Below, piece after piece: positions 15,062 through 21,527 of a stretch of DNA of 23,739 nt. A model generated the notes under the pieces. The model did not search any database, had not been told where the DNA came from, and saw only the letters and a program-made list of their open reading frames with translations. Numbering within the stretch: the first letter of the stretch is position 1; each line of letters opens with the position of its first letter. This DNA is from Spirochaetaceae bacterium (GTDB lineage: Bacteria; Spirochaetota; Spirochaetia; SZUA-6; Fen-1364), in the NCBI GenBank assembly GCA_003141795.1, contig PLNO01000135.1:26989-50727 (forward strand), given 5' to 3'. A program made the position numbers and the translations under genes.

Positions 15062-15429
15062 ACCAACCCCGGCGGCCGGCGCGCATCATCGTTCGCACGC
15101 AGGATCCCGCCCTCCGCAAGCTGATCGTGGACCGGCTCCAGGCGCCTGGCGACCTCGAGGTCGAGCAGGACGGGGCCGGCCCCGACGGGCAGGGCGATGT
15201 CGAGGCGATCATCGAGGTGGACTCCGCGGAGGCGCAGCTCACCCCACGGGAGCTTTCGGTGATCGCGCTGCTCGCCGACGGGTACGCCAACAAGGAGATC
15301 GCCGCACGCCTCTCCATCAGCATCCACACGGCGAAGTTCCACGTCGAGTCGATCCTGCGCAAGCTGAGCGCATCAAACCGCGCTGAGGCGGTACGGGAGG
15401 GGATACGCCAGGGCATGATCGGGGTGTGA
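15058..15429 (+). CDS. Small LuxR-type transcriptional regulator with degenerate receiver-like N-terminus
   Basis: This 123-residue DNA-binding protein has a clear LuxR/FixJ helix-turn-helix at the C-terminus (about residues 59-122: LTPRELSVIALLADGYANKE, then IHTAKFHVESILRKL). The first 55 residues begin like a response-regulator receiver (ARIIVRTQDPALRKLIVDRL) but lack the acidic pair, the phospho-Asp and most of the domain. It therefore cannot be switched by ordinary phosphorylation. Its start overlaps the stop of the HtrA-like gene as ATGA, so the two are translated together in a near-fixed ratio. The simplest inference is that the HtrA/PDZ protein controls or senses for this regulator. 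Its targets are unknown. Confidence 0.88.
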   Translation: MNQPRRPARIIVRTQDPALRKLIVDRLQAPGDLEVEQDGAGPDGQGDVEAIIEVDSAEAQLTPRELSVIALLADGYANKEIAARLSISIHTAKFHVESILRKLSASNRAEAVREGIRQGMIGV

Positions 15430-15445
15430 TGGATCTCGACGTTCG

Positions 15446-15475
15446 TTGACACCGGCGAATCGGCGCCGCTATACT
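15446..15475 (+). promoter_or_regulatory. Promoter of the membrane protein / M3 peptidase operon
   Basis: A perfect TTGACA (15446-15451) and TATACT (15470-15475, five of six) are 18 bases apart. The predicted +1 is about 15482, and a GGAGG (15487-15491) precedes ATG 15497, so the leader is very short but has a Shine-Dalgarno sequence. Confidence 0.7.
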
Positions 15476-15496
15476 CCTGCGGTGCCGGAGGGACTG

Positions 15497-16036
15497 ATGA
15501 ACATTCCGAGGCCTCTGCGGGTCATCCACGGCGAACAGGCCCCTGCCTTCGACGTGGCCCTCGTCTACGCGGGGGGCATCGTGGTTGCCGTCCTTGCACT
15601 CGTCTTCGCCTCCTCCCGGGTCCCCGGGCTCACGTGGTGGAAGGCGGCACTGCTCTTCCTCATCGCCTTCGACGTCGCCGCGGGAGCAGTGGCGAGCTTC
15701 ACGCCGGGAACCTCCCGGTACTACACCGACAGGCCTGGCCTGCGGTGGGCCGTGATCTTCCTCCACTTCGTCCAGCCCGGCCTGCTGTACCTGCTCTTCC
15801 AGGGCAGGCTCGCCTACTGGTGCTTCCTCTACGGATTCACCGTTGCCGCAGCATCCCTCGTGAACATCATCGGTGACGGTCGACGTCAGCGGACGGCCGC
15901 TGCGGCGCTCGTCGCCGTCGGCATCGTTGCGCTCCTGCCCATTGGGCTTGCCACGCCCTTTCTCGCCTGGTTCGGCCCCGTCTACATGCTGAAGCTGATC
16001 CTCGGATTCGCGGTGCGCCGCGACGCGACGGAGTGA
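15497..16036 (+). CDS. Small multipass membrane protein of unknown function
   Basis: This 179-residue protein is an integral membrane protein I do not recognise. Five to six hydrophobic segments are visible: about 20-40 (ALVYAGGIVVAVLALVF), 47-65 (KAALLFLIAFDVAAGAV), 82-98 (WAVIFLHFVQPGLLYLL), 102-122 (LAYWCFLYGFTVAAASLV) and 131-170 (a long stretch that can form two helices). The frame opens earlier, inside the promoter, but ATG 15497 follows a GGAGG, so that start is chosen. It is the first gene of a three-gene unit; the next gene starts inside its stop codon (GTGA). The association with a small soluble unknown protein and an M3 peptidase gives no clear function. Confidence 0.75.
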   Translation: MNIPRPLRVIHGEQAPAFDVALVYAGGIVVAVLALVFASSRVPGLTWWKAALLFLIAFDVAAGAVASFTPGTSRYYTDRPGLRWAVIFLHFVQPGLLYLLFQGRLAYWCFLYGFTVAAASLVNIIGDGRRQRTAAAALVAVGIVALLPIGLATPFLAWFGPVYMLKLILGFAVRRDATE

Positions 16037-16362
16037 GCGCGATGCCCCCCGTCGTCTACCGGGAGATGAGCCCTGAAGAGAACAGCCTGGACTGGAGCGT
16101 CACCACCGGCGTGATGAGCGACACGGTGCTCATGACGACACTGGAGGCGAGCCAGGCCCAGGGGGAAAAGCACGCGGTGGTCGCCATCGTCGTGCACGGC
16201 GAGGTGCGGGAGACCTACATCAGCCCGCAGCCCGCGGTGGAGAAGGCGTTCCCCTTCGATCCCGTCAAACAGGCGTTCGAACAGTACGACGTCCACGGAG
16301 GGGTGTGCCTCCTCATCGTGCGGGACGGCAAGGCGGTCATTTCGATCAACGGTCTGCGCTAG
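16033..16362 (+). CDS. Small conserved-looking protein of unknown function
   Basis: This 109-residue soluble protein resembles no family I can name. It is mixed in composition, without a signal peptide or membrane helix, and has alternating hydrophobic stretches that suggest beta strands (HAVVAIVVHGEV, GVCLLIVRDGKAVISINGL). GTG 16033 overlaps the upstream stop as GTGA, which argues for coupled translation; ATG 16042 is an alternative start three codons later. It precedes the M3 peptidase gene by 24 bases. The coupled arrangement supports it as a true gene. Confidence 0.65.
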   Translation: MSAMPPVVYREMSPEENSLDWSVTTGVMSDTVLMTTLEASQAQGEKHAVVAIVVHGEVRETYISPQPAVEKAFPFDPVKQAFEQYDVHGGVCLLIVRDGKAVISINGLR

Positions 16363-16386
16363 AGCGCGGAAAGGGAAGGTGTCGGC

Positions 16387-18216
16387 ATGGCCCCTGAAAA
16401 GCTCCCCCATTGGGACCTCACCAACGTCTACCCCGGGCTGGGCTCCCCGAAGCTCGCCTCGGATCTCACCCGATTCACGTCGCTCATCGAACGGATGGAG
16501 TCCCATCACGGCGCCGAGCTTTCCGCGACACGCACCGACGCACCCCTGGCGCTCGTCGCCTCCCGGCTGGACACGGCCGTGGACCTGTTCAACGAGGCAT
16601 ACGCGCTCTCCGCCACGCTTTTCATCTTCGTTGAATCGTTCGTCACCACCGACTCCTACAACACGGCGGCGACGAAACAGCTCTCCGAGCTCGAGATCCT
16701 GAACGTCAGGCTTCGCCAGGGGTGGACGAGCTTCCAGAAGTGGATCACCGGCATGGCCGCCGTGCTTCCGCAGGCGCTGGAGAAGGGCACGACGGCCCGG
16801 GCGCATGCCTTTATCCTCCGCGAAACCGGGGAGCAGGGCGCCTTCCTCATGAGCGGACCCGAGGAGATGCTCGCCGCGGACCTCTCCCTCAGCGGCGCCA
16901 ACGCGTGGAGCAAGCTCCAGCGGACACTCACGTCGCAGATCGGAGTCGAGTTCGAGCTCGACGGGGAGGAGCGGAAGCTCCCCATGCCCGCGCTCATCAA
17001 TCTCCGCACGCACCCCGAGGAACCGGTCCGCCGGGGCGCGTATGAGGCGGAGATGGTGGAATGGGAGACGGTGAAGGAACCGCTTGCCGCGTGCATGAAC
17101 GGACTGAAGGGCTCGGCAGTGGTGCTCAACAGGCGGAGGGGGCGGCAGGACTGCCTGCACGCGCCGATCGACCAGGCCCGCATCGACCGCCCGACCCTGG
17201 AAGCGCTGCTGGGCGCCATGGAGGCATCGCTTCCCGCGTTCCGCCGCTATTTCGGCTCCAAAGCCGGCCGTCTGGGAAAGCAGAAGCTCGCCTGGTGGGA
17301 CCTCTTCGCCCCGACGGGAAGGATCGCCAGCAGCTTCACGTGGGAGGCGGCGCGCGAGCTCATCCTCGAAAACTTCGGCGCCTTTTCCCCGCGTATGCGT
17401 AGTTTCGCCCAACGCGCGTTCGACAACAACTGGATCGACGCCGAGCCGCGCGACGGCAAGCAGGGCGGTGCCTTCTGCTCCGCCGTCCCCGGCGTGAAGG
17501 AGTCGCGCATCCTGGCGAACTTCGACGGGTCCCTGGAACAGGTGTCCACCGTCGCCCACGAGCTGGGCCACGGTTTCCACAACGATTGCGCGTATCGGGC
17601 CGGCAAGACCGAGCTCCAGCAGTCGACACCGATGACGCTCGCCGAAACCGCCTCCATCATGTGCGAAACGATCGTGAACAGCGCGCTGCTGGAGAAGACC
17701 GCCGACCAGCAGGAGCAACTGGCCATCCTCGAGAATGCGCTCATCAACGATTCCCAGGTCATCGTCGACATCTATTCGCGCTACCTCTTCGAGAAGGAGG
17801 TGATGGAGCGCAGGGAGCGTTCGGAGCTTTCCGCCGACGAGCTGTGCGACATCATGGAAAGAGCGCAGGCCGCGGCCTACGGCGACGGTCTGGACGAGCG
17901 CTACCGCCACCGCTACATGTGGACGTGGAAACCGCACTACTACTTCGCGGGTCTGGACTTCTACAATTTCCCCTATGCCTTCGGGCTTCTCTTCGGCACC
18001 GGCCTCTACGCGCTGTCGCGTTCGCGCGGGCCGACGTTCGCTGCCGAGTACGAGCAGCTCCTTGCCGCGACGGGGGAAGCCTCGGCGGCGGACCTTGCCG
18101 CGCGGTTCGGCATCGACATCCGCACCCGCGCGTTCTGGGACCAGTCGCTTGCCATCATCGGGGAGCGCATCGAGCGCTACTGCGGTATCCCCCACGTGAC
18201 GGCGTCCACCCCGTAG
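16387..18216 (+). CDS. M3-family oligoendopeptidase (PepF-like)
   Basis: This 609-residue cytoplasmic zinc metallopeptidase of the M3 family cuts short peptides. The zinc motif is HELGH (H391, E392, H395), and E420 in LAETASIMCE is the third ligand at the usual spacing. The helical N-terminal part (residues 1-200) and late stretches GLDERYRHRYMWTWKPHYY and FPYAFGLLFGTGLYAL fit PepF-type enzymes, whose usual length is about 600 residues. There is no signal peptide. Shine-Dalgarno AAAGGGAAGG lies six bases before ATG 16387. It is the last gene of its operon, and its final 40 bases overlap the convergent RibD-type gene. The role is probably turnover of peptides from the proteasome-like proteases or of signal peptides. 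Confidence 0.93.
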   Translation: MAPEKLPHWDLTNVYPGLGSPKLASDLTRFTSLIERMESHHGAELSATRTDAPLALVASRLDTAVDLFNEAYALSATLFIFVESFVTTDSYNTAATKQLSELEILNVRLRQGWTSFQKWITGMAAVLPQALEKGTTARAHAFILRETGEQGAFLMSGPEEMLAADLSLSGANAWSKLQRTLTSQIGVEFELDGEERKLPMPALINLRTHPEEPVRRGAYEAEMVEWETVKEPLAACMNGLKGSAVVLNRRRGRQDCLHAPIDQARIDRPTLEALLGAMEASLPAFRRYFGSKAGRLGKQKLAWWDLFAPTGRIASSFTWEAARELILENFGAFSPRMRSFAQRAFDNNWIDAEPRDGKQGGAFCSAVPGVKESRILANFDGSLEQVSTVAHELGHGFHNDCAYRAGKTELQQSTPMTLAETASIMCETIVNSALLEKTADQQEQLAILENALINDSQVIVDIYSRYLFEKEVMERRERSELSADELCDIMERAQAAAYGDGLDERYRHRYMWTWKPHYYFAGLDFYNFPYAFGLLFGTGLYALSRSRGPTFAAEYEQLLAATGEASAADLAARFGIDIRTRAFWDQSLAIIGERIERYCGIPHVTASTP

Positions 18217-18878
18217 CCGTCCTCAACCGATCGGATGAAGCCGGGCATCGGGGGGCCCTGGATCCCCGTGAGCTCCGAGGGGCTCGTCGTGACAACGACC
18301 TGGTCGGCGAGCCACTGGGAGAGAAAAGCCCGCAGAACCCGGGCCCCGCCCTCCACCATGACCGAAGTGATTCCCTCGGCACGCAGGGTGCGCAGGACCT
18401 GAAGGAGGTCAAGCCCTTCCGGAGTGCAATCGACCACGAAAAGCCGCGCCCCCCGGGCGGCGAGCTCCCCGCAGGCGCCCGCGGCCGCGGATCCCTCGGC
18501 GTGGAAGATCCAGGGGCTGCGATCGACCCGTTTCAGGAGTCGTGCATCCAGGGGAAAGCGGAGCCGTGAATCGAGGATGACGGGCTGCGGCTGGGGGCCG
18601 GGGACGAGCCGAACGGAGAGCTGGGGATCGTCGGCTATGACGGTCTGGATGCCCACGAGGATGGCATCGTGGAGGGTCCGCAGGCGGTGCGTAAGGCGGT
18701 GCGATTCGGGCCCGCTGAGGGCGGCAGGCACGCCGCCCGGCCCGGCGATGGCGCCCTTCGAGGACTGCGCCCAGCTCAACGTGACGACGGGCAGCTCTGG
18801 AGCGCCCCTGCGCAGCCGGGCGATCACTTCGGCCATCACCGGCCGTGCATCGTCGTCAGACGATCCGGCGGCACCCAC
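18177..18878 (-). CDS. Stand-alone RibD C-terminal-type reductase
   Basis: This 233-residue protein has only the RibD C-terminal (dihydrofolate reductase-like) domain, which reduces 5-amino-6-ribosylaminouracil phosphate with NADPH in riboflavin synthesis; the deaminase half is absent. Family motifs seen are VTLSWAQSSKGAIAG (about residues 31-45), SGPESHRLTHRLR, DAILVGIQTVIADDPQLSVR, PVILDSRLRFPL and VMVEGGARVLRAFL. GTG 18878 follows the upstream methyltransferase stop directly (TAGGTG), so coupled translation is likely; ATG 18836 is an alternative. No other riboflavin gene is in the window, so it may act on another ribosylamino-pyrimidine or be a general reductase of this family. The 3' end overlaps the M3 peptidase gene by 40 bases. 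Confidence 0.85.
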   Translation of the reverse strand: MGAAGSSDDDARPVMAEVIARLRRGAPELPVVTLSWAQSSKGAIAGPGGVPAALSGPESHRLTHRLRTLHDAILVGIQTVIADDPQLSVRLVPGPQPQPVILDSRLRFPLDARLLKRVDRSPWIFHAEGSAAAGACGELAARGARLFVVDCTPEGLDLLQVLRTLRAEGITSVMVEGGARVLRAFLSQWLADQVVVTTSPSELTGIQGPPMPGFIRSVEDGYGVDAVTWGIPQ

Positions 18879-19505
18879 CTACTTCTTCCTGCAGACCGAC
18901 ACGCCGTCACCGACCGAAAGGATCACAGTTTCGAAATCGGGTCGGGAGAAGAGCATCTTGTTGAACGCCTTCACCGCCTCAGTCGCCTGCTCCTGGGGGC
19001 CTTCGTCCGCAACCTTCCCGCTCCACAGGACGTTGTCGGTGATGAAAAGCCCTCCGGGACGGACGAGCGCGGCGGCCACCTCCACCACCGTGGGGTAGGC
19101 TTCCTTGTCGATGTCGTTGAACACGATGTCGAAGCCCGGCTTCTGCTCCCGTGCGACGGCAAGGGCGTCCCCGACACGGAAATCGATTCGGGCTTCCAGC
19201 CCCGCGGTCCGGAAGTAGCCCATGGCGAGGTCACGGTTTTCACGCGACATGTCCGTGCAGAGCACCCTGCCCTCTTCCGACATCGCGCGGGCGAACCAGA
19301 GCGCCGAATACCCGTAGCCCGAGCCCAGCTCAAGCACGCGACGTGCGCCGATGCTGTGGGCGAGCAGGCTGAGGAGCGACCCGGTCTGCCGCCCGACGAT
19401 GGGAAAGTGCCTCCGTTCGGCGAGTGCTTCCATGGCTGCCAGAACGGGATCCGGCTGCGCGTCGAGGGAGGCGATGTACCGTACGATGCGCGGATCGACG
19501 ATCAT
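18879..19505 (-). CDS. SAM-dependent O-methyltransferase (family 3, TrmR/COMT-like)
   Basis: This 208-residue class I methyltransferase of the family 3 O-methyltransferases transfers a methyl group from SAM to catechol-type or nucleoside hydroxyls, with a divalent metal. The SAM motif is VLELGSGYGYSALWFA (about 60-75), followed by acidic VLCTDMS. Metal-binding residues are likely in FNDIDKEAY and TDNVLWSG. The nearest bacterial type is the tRNA hydroxyuridine methyltransferase group (YrrM/TrmR-like), but small-molecule methylation is equally possible. ATG 19505 is chosen over the earlier frame opening: a TATCAT box seven bases upstream puts +1 exactly on it. It is immediately followed by the RibD-type gene. 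Confidence 0.87.
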   Translation of the reverse strand: MIVDPRIVRYIASLDAQPDPVLAAMEALAERRHFPIVGRQTGSLLSLLAHSIGARRVLELGSGYGYSALWFARAMSEEGRVLCTDMSRENRDLAMGYFRTAGLEARIDFRVGDALAVAREQKPGFDIVFNDIDKEAYPTVVEVAAALVRPGGLFITDNVLWSGKVADEGPQEQATEAVKAFNKMLFSRPDFETVILSVGDGVSVCRKK

Positions 19506-19511
19506 GGCCCC

Positions 19512-19517
19512 ATGATA
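19512..19517 (-). promoter_or_regulatory. -10 box of a leaderless-type promoter for the methyltransferase operon
   Basis: On the minus strand TATCAT (19517-19512) is followed by six bases and then ATG 19505, so +1 is predicted at the A of the start codon. The -35 region (TGGGCG at 19540-19535) is weak. The same TATCAT, then GGGGCC, then ATG arrangement occurs at addA. Confidence 0.5.
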
Positions 19518-19597
19518 CGACACCGGCGGCCGTTCGCCCAGTGGGAAAAAGCCGGACAGGTGGGCCGGCACCCGCGCTCGCGCCTGACCCCCTCACC

Positions 19598-19626
19598 TTG
19601 TTCGAGGGGATCGTTTTCTGTAGGCT
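19598..19626 (+). promoter_or_regulatory. Possible promoter of the ABC transporter operon
   Basis: TTGTTC (19598-19603) and TAGGCT (19621-19626) are 17 bases apart. The predicted +1 is about 19633, directly before the strong Shine-Dalgarno AAAGGAGG (19634-19641) of the binding-protein gene. Both boxes are modest matches. Confidence 0.4.
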
Positions 19627-19649
19627 GACGACAAAAGGAGGCTCACACC

Positions 19650-20447
19650 ATGAAAAGGATTCTCTGCGCGGCATTCGTCGCGCTCGTCGTTTTTTCCGGC
19701 ATGAGCGCGTTCGCGCAGTCCAAGGGTCTTCCCGACCTCAAGGGCCGCACGGTGCGCGCCGTGACGGGAAACGACTTCACACCGCTGAACTTCGTCGATC
19801 CCAAGACCGGCAAGTCCGTCGGCTGGGAATACGACGCGGTGAACGAGATCGCCAAACGCCTGAACGCCAAAGTGGCGTGGAACGTCACCTCGTGGGACAC
19901 GATGATCCAGGCCATCCGCGACGGGCAGTTCGACGTGGGAATGGACGGGATCACGATCACCGACGAGCGCGGCAAGCAGGTGGCGTTCTCCGATCCGTAC
20001 ATGCGAAGCCAGCAGTTCATGCTCGTGCGCAAGGGCGAGACCCGCTTCACCGGACCCAAGGACTTCGCGGCCAACGCCAAGCTGCTCATCGGCAGTCAGG
20101 CGGGCACGACGAACTTCTACGCGGCCGTCTACAATGTGCTCGACGGAAACGAGCAGAACCCGCGGATCAAGCTCTTCGAGACCTTCGGCGCCGCGGTGCA
20201 GGCCCTCATCGCCAATGACGTGGACTGCGTCCTCCTGGATGCGGCAACGGGCAAGGGGTACATCGGCGCCAATCCCGACAAGCTTTCGATCATCGGCGAT
20301 GCCCTGACGAGCGAGGACTACGGCTTCATCTTCAAGCTGGCCTCCGACCTCGTGGCGCCCTTCAATGCGGCGCTGAAGAGCATGAAGGACGACGGCACGC
20401 TGGACAAGCTCACCACCAGATGGTTCACGGAGTACGGAACGAAGTGA
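19650..20447 (+). CDS. ABC transporter substrate-binding protein, family 3 (polar amino acid type)
   Basis: This 265-residue periplasmic binding protein probably captures an amino acid or related polar solute. It opens with a signal peptide ([20 protein letters not shown], cut near AFA-QS at about residue 22). The mature part shows the family 3 pattern: [12 protein letters not shown] at the first lobe, [51 protein letters not shown] and a hinge region [13 protein letters not shown]. There is no lipobox Cys, so it is a soluble periplasmic protein. Shine-Dalgarno AAAGGAGG is eight bases before the ATG. The permease gene follows after 58 bases with a hairpin between them. Confidence 0.92.
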   Translation: MKRILCAAFVALVVFSGMSAFAQSKGLPDLKGRTVRAVTGNDFTPLNFVDPKTGKSVGWEYDAVNEIAKRLNAKVAWNVTSWDTMIQAIRDGQFDVGMDGITITDERGKQVAFSDPYMRSQQFMLVRKGETRFTGPKDFAANAKLLIGSQAGTTNFYAAVYNVLDGNEQNPRIKLFETFGAAVQALIANDVDCVLLDAATGKGYIGANPDKLSIIGDALTSEDYGFIFKLASDLVAPFNAALKSMKDDGTLDKLTTRWFTEYGTK

Positions 20448-20462
20448 CGCCAGACCGGAGAG

Positions 20463-20487
20463 GCGGGCCCGGCGTGCCGGCGCCCGC
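20463..20487 (+). promoter_or_regulatory. Strong intercistronic hairpin between binding-protein and permease genes
   Basis: GCGGGC-CCGG, loop CGTG, then CCGG-C-GCCCGC forms a ten-pair GC stem with one bulged C. It has no T tract, so it is unlikely to be an intrinsic terminator. In ABC operons such hairpins after the binding-protein gene often stabilise the upstream mRNA and reduce expression of the permease. Confidence 0.6.
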
Positions 20488-20505
20488 CGTCCCGGCCCCA
20501 TCACT

Positions 20506-21369
20506 ATGAAGCGCCCCCCCTCCATCGGCCGCCCCGTCAGGGAGCATTTCCTGCCCTTCAACGAAAGCTTGAAGAAGATGCCCTTCTGGCTCCTGGGGAT
20601 CATCCTGCTGGGGATCCTCACCCTGTGGAGCATCGTCAGCCGGGCCGACTACCGGGTGATCTTCCGTGCCACGGCCGGGGGGCTCCTCACAACGATCTGG
20701 GTATCCCTTGTCGCCTTCTGCTTTGCCATCGTTATAGGCCTGATCGGCGGGCTGTGCCGCGTGTCGCCGTTGCGCGTCGTGCGGGAGATCGCCACGTTTT
20801 TCGTGGAGATCGTCCGCGGCGTGCCGATGCTCGTCATCCTCTACTATATCGCCTTCATCGGCGCCCCCGGCCTCGTCGAGGCGGTGAACTTCCTCCTCTC
20901 CCCCCTGGTGAAGGCCGGGGTTCTCTCCCCCCTCAGCATCCGCAGCATCAGCTTCGTATGGCGCGCGATCATAGCGCTCACTCTGGGATACGGTGCGTTC
21001 CTCTCCGAGGTGTTCCGTGCGGGTATCGAATCGATCCACGCCGGGCAGTGGGAGGCGGCATATGCCCTGGGTCTACGGAGGCGGCAGGTCATGGTCCGCA
21101 TCGTCCTGCCGCAGGCCATTCGCACCGTTCTTCCGCCGCTGGGCAATGAGTTCGTGGCGATGATCAAGGACTCGGCGCTCGTGAGCGCCCTTGGCGTTCA
21201 GGACGTGACGCAGATGGGAAAAGTCTACGCGGCGGGGACCTTCAAGTTCTTCGAGACGTACAACATCGTCGCATTTCTCTACCTATTCCTGACCATTTCG
21301 CTTTCCATGCTCGTGCGACTTTTGGAGAAAAGGATGAAGACCGGGAGATCTGCCACCCACCTCAGATAA
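20506..21369 (+). CDS. ABC transporter permease, HisM/GlnP type
   Basis: This 287-residue inner-membrane permease belongs to the polar amino acid (His/Glu/Gln/Arg/opine) group. It has a long N-terminal extension of about 50 residues including an extra hydrophobic helix ([18 protein letters not shown]). The core then has about five helices and the EAA loop for ATPase docking ([13 protein letters not shown], then [19 protein letters not shown], about residues 183-222). [16 protein letters not shown] is the conserved family stretch. No clear Shine-Dalgarno precedes ATG 20506, fitting low expression after the hairpin. No ATP-binding subunit gene follows, so the ATPase must be encoded elsewhere. 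Confidence 0.91.
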   Translation: MKRPPSIGRPVREHFLPFNESLKKMPFWLLGIILLGILTLWSIVSRADYRVIFRATAGGLLTTIWVSLVAFCFAIVIGLIGGLCRVSPLRVVREIATFFVEIVRGVPMLVILYYIAFIGAPGLVEAVNFLLSPLVKAGVLSPLSIRSISFVWRAIIALTLGYGAFLSEVFRAGIESIHAGQWEAAYALGLRRRQVMVRIVLPQAIRTVLPPLGNEFVAMIKDSALVSALGVQDVTQMGKVYAAGTFKFFETYNIVAFLYLFLTISLSMLVRLLEKRMKTGRSATHLR

Positions 21370-21373
21370 CAGC

Positions 21374-21402
21374 CCTCAGCGACGTGTTATTCGCCGTTGA
21401 GG
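21374..21402 (+). terminator. Weak terminator-like stem after the permease gene
   Basis: CCTCA (21374-21378) pairs with TGAGG (21398-21402), with an inner GCG/CGC pairing, and is followed by a T-rich stretch (TGTTCGTGTTTT). The stem is short and interrupted, so the call is tentative. It is the only terminator-like signal for the ABC operon in the 158-base gap before the next gene. Confidence 0.3.
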
Positions 21403-21452
21403 TGTTCGTGTTTTGTAATACGAAAAAATGCTCACTCAATAGAGAAATCCGG

Positions 21453-21482
21453 TTGAAACGCGGGCTTTTGCCGGGATATACT
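21453..21482 (+). promoter_or_regulatory. Promoter of the Ig-like repeat lipoprotein
   Basis: TTGAAA (21453-21458) and TATACT (21477-21482) are 18 bases apart. The predicted +1 is about 21489, giving a leader of about 39 bases with Shine-Dalgarno AAGGAAGG (21517-21524) before ATG 21528. The surrounding DNA is markedly richer in AT. Confidence 0.65.
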
Positions 21483-21527
21483 CCATTGAGTCCGTAAAGT
21501 CCGCCACGATTGACAGAAGGAAGGCTC

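Noticed and set aside
15446..15496. TTG 15446 as start of the small membrane protein
   Set aside because: That TTG is part of the -35 box TTGACA. ATG 15497 has a GGAGG and lies downstream of the predicted +1.
15982..18195. Long minus-strand open frame of 737 codons opposite the M3 peptidase
   Set aside because: It is antisense to a clear M3 peptidase with an intact zinc site. The predicted protein is low-complexity Arg/Gly/Glu/Val-rich with no family motif, as expected for the opposite strand of a GC-rich gene.
21405..21427. Terminator from TTCGT and ACGAA arms followed by A residues
   Set aside because: The stem is only five pairs with a ten-base loop and the A tract is on the wrong side for the plus strand. 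There is no minus-strand gene there for it to end.
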